Shown in pieces: positions 51,889 to 61,123 of a stretch of 64,000 bases of DNA. Origin of the DNA: Bog-473 sp963809715 (GTDB lineage: Bacteria; Actinomycetota; Acidimicrobiia; Acidimicrobiales; RAAP-2); contig CAWEKO010000002.1 of assembly GCA_963809715.1 (NCBI GenBank), positions 1 through 64,000 of the forward strand. Reading direction: 5' to 3'. Numbering within the stretch: the stretch's first letter is position 1; the number at the start of each line of letters is the position of its first letter. Both the position numbers and the translations under genes were made by a program. The notes beneath the pieces were generated by a model. It saw nothing but the letters and a program-made list of their open reading frames with translations. It was not told where the DNA came from and did no database searches.

Positions 51889-51947
51889 CGACGACGGAGC
51901 GAAGCGAAAGCGCCCGCGAAGGCAACGACAAAGAGAGGAACGGGAAC

Positions 51948-52388
51948 GTGGCTATCACGCCGACAAGGGAACAGTTCACCGAGTTCGCCCAGGGCCGACA
52001 GGAGGGCGATGTGGTGATGATCAACCTGTTGCACTTCGATCGTTCCGGCGCCCCGGAGAGCGGCACTTCGGGAGAGAGCTCCGGAAAGGACGCCTACCGT
52101 GAATACAGCGACCAGGTGATAAGGATGGTCGAGGCGCGAGGCGGCAAAGTGATCTGGACGGGCCGGCCAGAGCAGGTGTTGATCGGCGACACCGATGGGG
52201 ACGCCTGGGACATGGTGGCGCTCGTGTCCTATCCGAGTCGTGCTGCCTTCATCGACATGGTCACGTCGCCCTCGTACGGCGAAGCCCACGCCGATCGGGA
52301 GCGCGGGCTCGACCGCACGGTCCTCCTGGCCTGCGAGCCGATGTCGAGTGCGCTGACCGGTGGCGGCGAGGCTGCCTCCCGTGCCTGA
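51948..52388 (+). CDS. DUF1330 family protein
   Basis: This encodes 146 residues from GTG 51948 after aagagaggaac. It is a ferredoxin-like fold of the dimeric alpha-beta barrel type: VVMINLLHFDRSG, YREYSDQVIRMVEARGGKVI, DMVALVSYPSRAAFIDMVTS, PSYGEAHADRERGL. The reaction is unknown; relatives are often next to monooxygenases or hydrolases. It overlaps the sulfatase GTG by eight bases. Confidence 0.84.
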   Translation: MAITPTREQFTEFAQGRQEGDVVMINLLHFDRSGAPESGTSGESSGKDAYREYSDQVIRMVEARGGKVIWTGRPEQVLIGDTDGDAWDMVALVSYPSRAAFIDMVTSPSYGEAHADRERGLDRTVLLACEPMSSALTGGGEAASRA

Positions 52389-54037
52389 GGTGACGTCGTC
52401 GAAGCGGGTGGGCGAGCGCAAGCGCAAGCGCAACATCCTCTTCATCACGACCGACCAACAGCGCTACGACAGCCTGGGCTGTAACGGGGGCACTGTGGCT
52501 CGCACGCCGGTGGTCGACCGCCTGGCTGCCGAGGGCATCAACTACCGGCGGGCCTACAACCAGAACACCGTGTGCATGCCTGCCCGCTCCACCATGCTGA
52601 CGGGCCAGTACGTGCGGACGCACGGCGTCGTGGCCAACGGGATCCCGCTGCCGGTGGACGCACCATCCATTGCGCAATACCTTCACGACAAGGCCGGCTA
52701 TCGCACCGCACTTCTCGGCAAGGCTCACTTTGAGCCGAACTTCGACCCACAGCGCCAGTTCGAGGAGAACGCGCGGGTGGCCCGCGGCGATATCGGGCCG
52801 TGGCGCGGTTTCGAGCGCTCAGAGCAGGCCTTGCATGCCGCGGCGTATCGCGGCCATCCCATCGCGCACTACGGGCGTTGGCTCAAAGCGAACCACCCGG
52901 AGCATCTGGAGAGCTTTGCCGGCCTCCTGCAGGGGACACCGGGAGGCGACACCGGCGCTCCGGAGACGAAGAACAATCCGATCCCGCGTGAGTGGTATCA
53001 CACCGACTGGGTGGCCGACCTGACCGTGGACTGGCTGCGCTCACTTGGCACCGGCGAACCGTGGTTCTGTTGGATGTCGTTTCCCGATCCCCACCACCCT
53101 TGGGATCCGCCGGCCTCGGAGCTTCCCCGGGTGCCCTGGCAGGACCTTGACCTGCCACCAGGCCATCCGGGTTCGGACGAGGAGATCCGCAGGGTCCTCG
53201 CCCGCAAGCCGGCCCACTGGCTGGCCTACTGGGACGGCGCGTTCTCCAACATGGAGGGAGGACCGGCCTCGTTCGTACCCTCGAAGCTCTCCGACGACCA
53301 GATCCGTGAGGTCAACGCCAAGGTCCACGTGATGAACGAACTCATCGATGAGGCGTGTGGACGTGTGCTGCAGACGGTCGGGGAACGGGGATGGCTCGAT
53401 GACACCGACGTCGTCTTCACCACCGACCACGGGGAGCTCCAGGGCGACTTCGGTCTGCTGTACAAGGGCCCGTACCACACCGACGCGCTCGATGCGGTTG
53501 CCCTTCGTGTGGCGGCCCGCACCCAGCGCCGGGGTGACTCCCGCCGTCGTGAACGATCCGGTTGGTCAGGTCGACCTGGCACCCACGTTCTGCGCCATCG
53601 CCGGCATCGACCCGGCTCCTTTCATGCAGGGTTGCGCGCTCCCGACGGCCGACGGCGAGCCCGGACGAGAGCGGGCGCTGTGCGAGTGGGACAGCCAATT
53701 CCCGGGCTACGGCATGCACCTGCGTTCCGTCTACCGCGACGGGTGGCTCTGTACGGTCTACGAACCGTCGACGGCCGGGCAGCCCAACGGACTGGAGGAG
53801 ACATGGGGAGAAGGGGTGCTCACGCCGTGTCCCATCGTGTACGCGCAGACGGAAACCGGGCCAGGTGGAATCGGTATCGCGACAGGCGAGCTCTACAACG
53901 TCGACGATGATCCGTTCCAGTTCGAGAACCTGTGGGACAGCGCGGCGCACCGGGCGCAACGCGACGATCTCGTCGCCGACCTCTACGCCAGCCTGCCCGA
54001 AGAGGTCAGACACCTGAAGGTGGTGGCACCGGCCTGA
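52381..54037 (+). CDS. sulfatase (formylglycine type), frameshift near 53488
   Basis: This encodes about 551 residues from GTG 52381. The N-terminus is ILFITTDQQRYDSLGCNGG (metal Asp pair). The Cys of CMPARSTMLTG (about 65-75) is the residue converted to formylglycine. FPDPHHPW and VVFTTDHGELQGDFG follow. An extra base near 53488 breaks the frame; the other frame continues MRLPFVWRPAPSAGVTPA and VDLAPTFCAIAGID to 54037. A single insertion with both halves well preserved suggests an error or a recent mutation. No FGE maturase gene is in the window. Confidence 0.85.
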
Positions 54038-54047
54038 CGTCCGGGGG

Positions 54048-55307
54048 TCATTCCCGTTCCACCTCCCAAGGTCGGACCGGGGTGGATTTGAGAACCTGGC
54101 CGTGCGGGCTGATGAACCTGACCTCGCCCTGGGCGTCGCCCTCCACCGTCCAGCCCAGCTCGTGCACCCGACTGTGGTGCGGAACACACAAAGTGATGAG
54201 ATTGGAGAGCTCCGTCCGACCACCGTCTTCGAAGGGCAACATGTGGTGAACGTCGGTCAGGTTGCGGGTGCCGCAGCAGCGGCAACCGCCGTCACGGCGA
54301 CGGACGGCGATCCGCTGGGCAACGGTGGGATCTCGTTCGAGCGGCTTCTGGTCGAGCACGGTGCCGCCGGGCGATTCGAAGGACATGGTGATCTTCGCGT
54401 TGCAGGCCAATCGACGGGCGACGTCCGCCGAGATCGGGCCGACCCATTCGATGGCGGCCTCTCCGTACCGATCGCCGTGGAGGAGACGTTCGAGGTCGAC
54501 GTGCACCACCATGGAGGCTCGGGGCTCGGGTGACCAGGCCCCGCCCGTGGAGTCGGGTGCCTGGCGGCCGGGTTTCGCCGAGCCGCGGTCCTTCGACCTC
54601 GTCGCGCCATCGGCCGGGCCGGCGCACAGTTCGGTGAGGGCATCGGCACAGCGGCTCTCGAAGGCGGAGTAGTCAGGGTCGTTGGCACTGGGATGGTCAT
54701 GGCGCCGTGCCCGGCCGACCAGGGCCGACTTCACCAACGCGTACGAGTCCGGGGTCAGCTGGGCCCAGAGCGAATGCCGGTCGTCGTTGAAGCGGACGCA
54801 GCGACGCCCGAAGGACGCGACCGAGTCGGCCTTCGTGGCCCCCCGTAGGTCGGCCGCCGCCTGCCGGGCCTGCTTCGGGGTCCACTGCGACGCTTTCTCA
54901 GAGAGCGTGGCCTCGTTCTCGGGGGTCGCCACCGCGGCGAGCGGCGCGACGACGTCGAGGGTCAGCCGGCCGTCAGTGAGCGCGCCGGCCAGGGCCGGGA
55001 GGTCCGCGGTTCGCCGCGCCGTCGAGACCAAGGTCCTGGCGCGGGCGGCGGACATGCGGCAGCGCCCGACCAGCCAGGCCTCCATGGAGAGGAAACCCTC
55101 GCCGCGCCAGGACTCGGCCTGCGCGTACTCGGCGATCTCGCGGAGCATGGCTCCCTCGTTGGTCGAGATGACCTCATGTCGGGTGACGATCGACTGGGCC
55201 AACTCCAACGATCGGGCGTCACCGCCGTAGTCGCGGCATTTGGGTCGACCACGACTGGCGGGTCCCGCCTGTATGGCTGGGTTCGGGCGACGGGCGGCGT
55301 TTCCCAC
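54048..55307 (-). CDS. DUF222-HNH endonuclease-like protein
   Basis: This encodes 419 residues; the N-terminal start is uncertain (coding character begins at SLELAQSIVTRHEVISTNEG). The DUF222 region includes LVGRCRMSAARARTLVSTAR and LTDGRLTLDVVAPLA. The C-terminal HNH motif is RRDGGCRCCGTRN, DVHHMLPFEDGGRTELSNLI, LCVPHHSRVHELGW. The family is abundant, multi-copy and often called 13E12-repeat-like in actinobacteria. It is likely mobile or intein-related; its role is unproven. Confidence 0.88.
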   Translation of the reverse strand: MGNAARRPNPAIQAGPASRGRPKCRDYGGDARSLELAQSIVTRHEVISTNEGAMLREIAEYAQAESWRGEGFLSMEAWLVGRCRMSAARARTLVSTARRTADLPALAGALTDGRLTLDVVAPLAAVATPENEATLSEKASQWTPKQARQAAADLRGATKADSVASFGRRCVRFNDDRHSLWAQLTPDSYALVKSALVGRARRHDHPSANDPDYSAFESRCADALTELCAGPADGATRSKDRGSAKPGRQAPDSTGGAWSPEPRASMVVHVDLERLLHGDRYGEAAIEWVGPISADVARRLACNAKITMSFESPGGTVLDQKPLERDPTVAQRIAVRRRDGGCRCCGTRNLTDVHHMLPFEDGGRTELSNLITLCVPHHSRVHELGWTVEGDAQGEVRFISPHGQVLKSTPVRPWEVERE

Positions 55308-55400
55308 GGAGAGGAACGGTCGACAAAGGAGGGAGAGTCCGCGGAAAGCTCGGCGATGAGGGCGGCGGGTGAGGGGAGCGGCGGCGGCGGGGAGTGGAGG

Positions 55401-56339
55401 CTAGGAGAGGAAGGGGAGGACGGCGGCGAGGAAGCGGGCCGGTGCCTCGACCATCGGGTAGTGCCCGACGTCGGTGAGGCGCACGGTGGTGGCCGACGGG
55501 CGGGCGGCCACGAGGGTGTCGACCATGGTGGGGACGGCGATGGGGTCATCGAGCCCCCAGACCACGTGCAGGGGCGAGGGGTCCGCCTCGATCGCCCCGG
55601 TGAAGCGGCGCTCGTTGGCTCGGCGCTCTTCGATGTAGCGGATGAGGCGGGGCAGCACACGCTGGCCGTCGTCGTGCACGATCTGGGCGGCGGCCGGGGC
55701 GACGGGGTCCTCGCTCCACGGCGCCGGAACGGGCGGGGTGGCATCGCTGAAGGTGGCGCGCAGGCTGGCGGCGAGTCCCTCGGCGGTGATCGGGAAGGCC
55801 TCGGGGAGGAGCTCGTCGGGCAGGCCCAGCAGCATCAGCTGGCCGTCGGTGAGGTGCGCCTGCTCGATGTAGATGCTCCCGTTCGTCACCACCCGGCGGG
55901 TGATCTCGACCGGCCAGGCGCCCTCGGCCCGGCGGGCCAGCAGCTCGCCGCCGACGGTGTCGCCCATGTCGTGGGTGAGCAGGGCCAGGCGGTCGACTCC
56001 CGCGTCGGCCACGAAGGCAGCCGCGATGTCGGCCTGGAGGGCCATCGTGTAGGGACGGTCGGGCTTGGCCGAGAGGCCGTAGCCGAGCATGTCGAGGAGG
56101 AGGACGCGGCGGTGTTGGCGCAACGGATCGAGCACGGCGGCGTAGTCGTACGAGGACGTGGGGAACCCGTGCAGCACGAGCAGCGGCTCGAGCGTCTCGG
56201 GGCCGAGCGGGGCGGCGTCGACGGTGAAGATGCGCTCGCCGCAGAGCTGGCGGTTCGTGCCGAGGGCGGCCCAGGCGTCGGCCGAGTAGGGGGTGCCGGG
56301 GCTGGCGGCGGCGGCGGCGTCGGCGTCGGCGGGAGTCAT
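55401..56339 (-). CDS. alpha/beta hydrolase with Asp nucleophile
   Basis: This encodes 312 residues from ATG 56339, overlapping the stop of the LLM gene (ATGA). The oxyanion motif is HGFP at 57-60, the nucleophile elbow THDMGDTVG has Asp124, and the catalytic His is H293 in DVGHYPMVEAP. An Asp nucleophile is the mark of haloalkane dehalogenases and epoxide hydrolases rather than esterases. Substrate class is unresolved. Confidence 0.85.
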   Translation of the reverse strand: MTPADADAAAAASPGTPYSADAWAALGTNRQLCGERIFTVDAAPLGPETLEPLLVLHGFPTSSYDYAAVLDPLRQHRRVLLLDMLGYGLSAKPDRPYTMALQADIAAAFVADAGVDRLALLTHDMGDTVGGELLARRAEGAWPVEITRRVVTNGSIYIEQAHLTDGQLMLLGLPDELLPEAFPITAEGLAASLRATFSDATPPVPAPWSEDPVAPAAAQIVHDDGQRVLPRLIRYIEERRANERRFTGAIEADPSPLHVVWGLDDPIAVPTMVDTLVAARPSATTVRLTDVGHYPMVEAPARFLAAVLPFLS

Positions 56340-57283
56340 GAGCCGGCCAGTTTGGCCACGATCGGGCCGAGCGTCTCCCAGGCGTCCGACTCGATCGACC
56401 AGTACGAGATCCCGTACTCCTCGCGCCGCCAGCGCAGCTCGTCGGCCATCTCGTCGAGCGTCCCGATCAGGGCCATCGGGACGTGCAGTGCGTCGTCGGG
56501 CTCGATGCCGAAGGCCGGCGCCATCTGCCCGGCCAGGCCGGCGGCGTCGTCGGTCACCATGACGAAGCCGATGAGCGAGTTCAACTCGAGGTCGTCGAAG
56601 CGGTCGCCCGCCGCCTCCTTCACCCAGGCCACCTTCCGGCGGGTTCGATCGGGCGTCGCATCGGCCGCCGTCTCCACGCCGCCCGTCCCTTCGCGCAGGT
56701 TCACGTTGATGCTGACGATGTCGGCGTGCTGGGCGGCGAACGAGAGGACGCGCTTGCCCCCGCCGCCGATGATGAGCGGGGGCCCCGGCTGCTGGACCGG
56801 GCGTGGGGTCAGGGTGTGGCCGAGCACCTCGTAGTGCTCGCCGTGGTAACTGAAGGGGCCGTCGGTGCGCAGCAGGCCCTTGACCACCTTGACCGCCTCC
56901 TCGAAGCGGTCCACCCGGACGGCCGGGTGGTCGTAGGTCAGGCCGGCCTCGTCGTAGTCGGTGCGCATCCAGCCGGCGCCGAGGCTGAGCTCGAAACGGC
57001 CGCCGCTGAGGACGTCGAGCGTCGCCGCCTCCTTGGCCAGGACGAAGGGGTGGCGGTAGTCGTTGCAGAACACGAGCGAGCCCATGCGCAGCGTGGTGGT
57101 GGCGGCCGCCACGGCGGCGAGGGCCGGGATGGGGGCGAACTGGTCGCCGAAGTGGTCGGGCATGAGCAGGGCGCTGTAGCCCAGGTCCTCGGCCTGGCGC
57201 GCCTGGTCGGCCCAGCCCTTGGCCGTGCCGTCGGGCGAGGTGCTCAGCTGCGCGGCGAAGCGGAACTTGCGGTCGTGTGCCAT
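56336..57283 (-). CDS. LLM-class F420-dependent oxidoreductase
   Basis: This encodes 315 residues, TIGR03621-like: KFRFAAQLSTSPDGTAKGWA, QAEDLGYSALLMPDHFGDQ, LRMGSLVFCNDYRHP, GRFELSLGAGWMRTDYDEAG and PPLIIGGGGKRVLSFAAQHA. It is probably an F420H2-dependent reductase or dehydrogenase. It is translationally coupled to the alpha/beta hydrolase, suggesting the two act on one xenobiotic- or lipid-like compound in sequence. Confidence 0.9.
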   Translation of the reverse strand: MAHDRKFRFAAQLSTSPDGTAKGWADQARQAEDLGYSALLMPDHFGDQFAPIPALAAVAAATTTLRMGSLVFCNDYRHPFVLAKEAATLDVLSGGRFELSLGAGWMRTDYDEAGLTYDHPAVRVDRFEEAVKVVKGLLRTDGPFSYHGEHYEVLGHTLTPRPVQQPGPPLIIGGGGKRVLSFAAQHADIVSINVNLREGTGGVETAADATPDRTRRKVAWVKEAAGDRFDDLELNSLIGFVMVTDDAAGLAGQMAPAFGIEPDDALHVPMALIGTLDEMADELRWRREEYGISYWSIESDAWETLGPIVAKLAGS

Positions 57284-57327
57284 GGGTCCATGCTGCCTCA
57301 GGTCGCGGTGGGCGCGCCGGGCCGCAT

Positions 57328-58674
57328 TCAGCCGGCGAACTTGGCGGTGACGAAGCGCTCGAGGAGGAAGTAGCCGCAGGGCAGGAAGAGAAAGAGCACG
57401 AGGCGCTCACGCCACTGGTGGCGGGCCACCCACAGGCCGCCGGCGGCGAAGAAGGGAAAGAGGACGAGGACCTCGCGGCTCTCCGAGAGCAGGATGGTCT
57501 GGAAGGTGAAGAGGCACCAGACGAGGGCGAGGAGCACGCCGTAGCTCGGGCGGATGCGGATGTAGGCCACCACGGCGGCCACCGCGATGAGCACGATGGT
57601 GACGAGGTCGAACAGCTCGACGACCGAGGCCGTCGAGGTATCGAGCAGGCGGAGGTGGACGAGGTCGGAGACGGCGTGGCCGATCGAGGTCCAGGGCCAA
57701 CTGATGTGGCGGTGCCACTGGGTCTGAGACCGGACAAAGGCGTCCCACTGGCCGAAGTGGGCGCTCTGGTAGGCGATCCAGGCCACGAAGGCAAGGCCGG
57801 TCGGGGCGGCCACGGTGACGAGGCGGGCGACCAGCACCCGGTTGGGATCGAGCCAGTCGTGGTCCCGGCCGAAGCGCCACGACTCCCGGTCCCGGGCCAG
57901 GCGCCACACCTCCATGGCCAGGGGCACGACGAGGAGGACGAGGTAGTACTTGCCCATGGCGGCGACTGCGGCGAGGACGCCGGCGGTGACGACGTGCCCG
58001 CGGCGTACGGCCAGGAACGCCAACACGGCGGCGGCCAGGGTGACCGATTCGGGGTAGGTGGCGACGAGGAAGAAGGCGCTGGGCCAGGCCAGGAGGAGGA
58101 CGCAGGCGGCGTCGGCGGCCTTGAGCCCGGCATCGAGGTCGACCAGCTTCCAGAGCGCGGCGAGCGCGACGAACAGGCCCAGGGTGCTGACCAGCTCGGC
58201 GGCGCTGACGTACCCCAGGCCGGTGACGTCGTGGGCGATGCGGATCAGGAGCGGGTAGAGCGGCCCGAAGGCATAGAAGGCCCGGTTGGAGTTCTGCAGC
58301 GTGGCGATGGCGGAGTGGGCGGGGTACCCGTGGCTGGCCGACGTCAGGTAGTAGCCCCCGTCCCACTGGTTGAGGATCCCGGTGAGGAGCCCCGGGTGGC
58401 GGGCCACCTGGTGCGGGAACTGGGCGCCGTCGGCGCTGTAGAGCGCGATCCAGCTGACGATGAGGCGGAAGACGACGGTTCCGGCCGCGGCGATCGTGAG
58501 GGGGCGGCGCCACTCGGCCCACAGGCGCGACCCGTGTGACCGTGGGGGTGGCTCGTCGTCGTAGGGCGGCGGGGGTGCGGTGGCGTCGGCGCCCGCGTCG
58601 GCGTCGAAGTCGAAAGGCGCGTCGCTAACGGCTGGTTCGGTGTGGCCCTGCTCCGCGTCCACCGCCTCGGTCAC
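57328..58674 (-). CDS. polytopic mannosyltransferase-like (PIG-V/GT-C) protein
   Basis: This encodes 448 residues from GTG 58674 with a disordered acidic N-terminus (to about 50). About ten spans follow, with the GT-C signature loop after the first span: LLTGILNQWDGGYYLTSASH, then FYAFGPLYPLLIRI and LAWPSAFFLVATYPESVTL. The pattern WDGxxYL and FPLYP-like FGPLYP are diagnostic of the PIG-V/mannosyltransferase group using polyprenyl-phosphate mannose. It likely glycosylates a lipid or protein at the outer face of the membrane. Confidence 0.83.
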   Translation of the reverse strand: MTEAVDAEQGHTEPAVSDAPFDFDADAGADATAPPPPYDDEPPPRSHGSRLWAEWRRPLTIAAAGTVVFRLIVSWIALYSADGAQFPHQVARHPGLLTGILNQWDGGYYLTSASHGYPAHSAIATLQNSNRAFYAFGPLYPLLIRIAHDVTGLGYVSAAELVSTLGLFVALAALWKLVDLDAGLKAADAACVLLLAWPSAFFLVATYPESVTLAAAVLAFLAVRRGHVVTAGVLAAVAAMGKYYLVLLVVPLAMEVWRLARDRESWRFGRDHDWLDPNRVLVARLVTVAAPTGLAFVAWIAYQSAHFGQWDAFVRSQTQWHRHISWPWTSIGHAVSDLVHLRLLDTSTASVVELFDLVTIVLIAVAAVVAYIRIRPSYGVLLALVWCLFTFQTILLSESREVLVLFPFFAAGGLWVARHQWRERLVLFLFLPCGYFLLERFVTAKFAG

Positions 58675-58775
58675 GACCGCGCACCGTAGCCCAGGGCACC
58701 CCTGATCCCGGGGTTCTGCGGCGGCCGAAGGGGCAGTGGCCCGATTCTGCTAAAAGACTCGGCTCACCGGATCGG

Positions 58776-59684
58776 CTAGATGAAGCTGAAGGGCGCGACG
58801 CCCGAGCTGATGTCCTTGAAGAGGTCGCCCTTGGCCGCCACCAGCTCGGAGGGAGTCCAGTAGTCGTCGCGGCTGACCTCGCCCACGGCCTTGAACGCGC
58901 TCATGGCCCAGATGCTGGCGCCGAAGACGACGAAGATCTGTCCCGAGACGTCCTGGGACTCCGGCGCGGCCAGGAAGGCCACGACGTTGGCGATGTTCTT
59001 CGGGTCCCACTTGTCGTAGCCCTCGGTCTGGCCCATGGTGTCGCCGCCGAAGAGGGTCTCGGTCATGCGGGTGCGGGCCCGGGGCGCGATGGCGTTCGAG
59101 GTCACGCCGTAACGGCCGAGCTCCCGGGCCTCGACCCAGGTGAGCGCGGCGATGCCCGCCTTGGCGGCGGCGTAGTTGGCTTGTCCGGCGTTGCCGAAGA
59201 GGCCCGCCTCCGACGACGTGTTGATGATCCGCCCGGTGACATCCTCACCGGACTTGGAGCGGTTGCGCCAGTAGACCGCGGCGTGGTGCGTGGCCGTGAA
59301 GTGCCCTTTGAGGTGCACCCGGATGACGTCGTCCCAATCGGACTCGTCCATGTTGAACGACATCTTGTCGCGCAGGATGCCGGCGTTGTTGACGAGGATG
59401 TCGAGCGAGCCGAAGGTGTCGACCGCCTGCTCGACCAGGCCCTTGCCGCCGGCCCACGTGCTGACGTCGTCGCCGTTGACGGCCGCGTCGCCGCCGTTCT
59501 TCTTGATGAGGTCGACCACTTCCTGGGCCGGGTGGGCGTCGGAGCCACCCTCGCCGTGGAGGCCGGCGCCGAGGTCGTTGACGATGACCTTGGCTCCCTC
59601 GGCGGCGAGGACGAGTGCCTCTTCACGGCCGATGCCTCGGCCGGCGCCCGTGACGATGGCCACCTTTCCATCGAGCAGTCCCAT
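58776..59684 (-). CDS. short-chain dehydrogenase (acyl-CoA/steroid type)
   Basis: This encodes 302 residues from ATG 59684 (MGLLDGKVAIVTGAGRGIGR). It has NNAG, the SSEAGLFGNAGQANYAAAK active site (Ser, Tyr-x3-Lys) and a long C-terminal extension (from SGQIFVVFGASIWAMSAFKA) as in actinobacterial 3-hydroxyacyl-CoA/17-beta-HSD-4-like enzymes. The HPAQEVVDLIKKNGGDAAVN insert is typical of that group. It would oxidise a 3-hydroxyacyl-CoA of sterol or fatty-acid side chains. Confidence 0.88.
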   Translation of the reverse strand: MGLLDGKVAIVTGAGRGIGREEALVLAAEGAKVIVNDLGAGLHGEGGSDAHPAQEVVDLIKKNGGDAAVNGDDVSTWAGGKGLVEQAVDTFGSLDILVNNAGILRDKMSFNMDESDWDDVIRVHLKGHFTATHHAAVYWRNRSKSGEDVTGRIINTSSEAGLFGNAGQANYAAAKAGIAALTWVEARELGRYGVTSNAIAPRARTRMTETLFGGDTMGQTEGYDKWDPKNIANVVAFLAAPESQDVSGQIFVVFGASIWAMSAFKAVGEVSRDDYWTPSELVAAKGDLFKDISSGVAPFSFI

Positions 59685-59881
59685 CGAGTCGCCTCCTGTG
59701 TGCGTCATTCGTCGTGTCGTTCGTCTTCTGCGTGCGCCGGTGCGGCCCTCGGCTCGACCCGGGTGCCCAAGCCTCGGGTCGGGTCGGTCGGGTCGGTCGG
59801 GCGCCGTCGGGCGTGTACGGCCCTGGTCCGACCGGCCTGCCGGCCGGCGTCGCGGCGCATCAGTGTGGCCGATGGGTTGCT

Positions 59882-60955
59882 TCAGGGGCAAAACCGGGGG
59901 AGCAGGCCGGCGGTCACCTCGGCAATGAGCGCGAGCGGGTCGCTGCAGGCCCGGTCACGGCCGTATTCGGCGCTGAGGCTGATCACCTCGAGACCGGGTG
60001 GCGGCGCGGCCACGACCGAGGGGTCGGCGCCGCCCCCGATACAGACGACGGGGAGCGGGCCGCCGTGGGCCCGGACCAGGTGGAGGACGCCGCCCGGGAC
60101 CTTGCCGGCAAAGCTGGGCGGGTCGACGTGGCCTTCGCCGGTGATCACGAGGTCGGCGTGTTCGAGGCGCTCGGCCAGGTGAACGATGCGGGCCACCAGG
60201 TCGAAGCCCGGCTCGATGCGGGCGCCGAGTGCGACCAGTCCGCCCGCCAGTCCTCCGGCGGCGCCGGCGCCCGGGACGGTGGTGACGTCGACGCCGGCGT
60301 GGGTGCGGTATCGCCCGGCGATCGTTCGGAGACGGGCGGTGAGACGGGCGACCTGTTCTTCGGTGGCGCCCTTCTGCGGACCGAAGACGATGGCGGCATC
60401 GAGAAAGGGGGTGGTGACGTCGCAGGCGACGACGAGCTCGACGCCCGCCAGAGCTCGGGCAGGCGGGGTGGTGGGCGGCGCGTCCGCGGTGACCGCGGCG
60501 AAGGCGCCCCAACCGCCGTCGGTGGTGGCCGAACCGCCGCACCCGACGACGATGCGGCGGGCGCCCGCGTCGCGGGCGGCGAGGAGGAGCTGGCCCACGC
60601 CGGTCGTGTCGGCGTCGACCGGTTCCTCGTGCTCGGGGTGGGGGACGAGGAACCGGCCGGCGGCCTTGGCCATCTCGATCACGGCCGTGGGCGGTGCGGT
60701 GCCTGCGTCGGAGTCGGCGGAGTCGTCGGGGAGCAGGCGCCACTCGGCGTCCACGGGCTCGCCGAGAGGGCCGGTGACCGTGGTGTGGCGCGCCTCGCCG
60801 CCGAGCGCATCGAGCAGGCCCTCGCCGCCGTCGGACATGGGGACCTCGTCGGCGGTCCAGCCGGCGCGGCGGGCCGCCCCGGCCGCAGCGGCCGCGGCCT
60901 CGGCCGCCGACGCGGTGCCGCGGAACTTGTCGGGCGCGACAACGAGGTGTGGCAC
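59882..60955 (-). CDS. glxK: glycerate kinase
   Basis: This encodes 357 residues from GTG 60955. The family starts VVAPDKFRGTASAAEAA and has MSDGGEGLLDAL, VVGCGGSATTDGGWGA, VACDVTTPFLDAA, GPQKGAT, and VITGEGHVD. It phosphorylates glycerate to phosphoglycerate. The start codon is only two bases downstream of the tRNA-Leu 3' end, leaving no room for a ribosome site; translation may be leaderless after tRNA processing. Confidence 0.92.
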   Translation of the reverse strand: MPHLVVAPDKFRGTASAAEAAAAAAGAARRAGWTADEVPMSDGGEGLLDALGGEARHTTVTGPLGEPVDAEWRLLPDDSADSDAGTAPPTAVIEMAKAAGRFLVPHPEHEEPVDADTTGVGQLLLAARDAGARRIVVGCGGSATTDGGWGAFAAVTADAPPTTPPARALAGVELVVACDVTTPFLDAAIVFGPQKGATEEQVARLTARLRTIAGRYRTHAGVDVTTVPGAGAAGGLAGGLVALGARIEPGFDLVARIVHLAERLEHADLVITGEGHVDPPSFAGKVPGGVLHLVRAHGGPLPVVCIGGGADPSVVAAPPPGLEVISLSAEYGRDRACSDPLALIAEVTAGLLPRFCP

Positions 60956-60957
60956 GG

Positions 60958-61041
60958 TGCGGGCGAGAGGACTCGAACCTCCACCCCCTTTCGGGGACCG
61001 GGACCTAAACCCGGCGCGTCTGCCTGTTCCGCCACGCCCGC
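60958..61041 (-). tRNA. tRNA-Leu (anticodon UAG)
   Basis: This is an 84-nt class II tRNA. The acceptor stem GCGGGCG pairs with CGCCCGC; the anticodon arm CCGGG-TTTAGGT-CCCGG gives UAG; the long variable arm is TCCCCGAAAGGGGGT and the T-arm GGTTCGAGTCC. Discriminator A is followed by CCG, so CCA is added after transcription. Confidence 0.95.
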
Positions 61042-61123
61042 AGCGGTCCCGCAGTGCGGGTGATCAGGGAGTGTACGGCCGTGTGCCCACGGGTGCCCCC
61101 TCTGGCCACTAGCCTCTTTGTCC

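Noticed and set aside
55401..58133. 910-residue minus-strand open frame
   Set aside because: It holds the real alpha/beta hydrolase at its end, but the upstream part is a shadow of the LLM and membrane-protein genes in another frame, with Pro/Arg/Ser-rich nonsense.
59714..61063. 449-residue plus-strand frame
   Set aside because: It is antisense to glycerate kinase and the tRNA; Gly/Arg/Asp-rich shadow.
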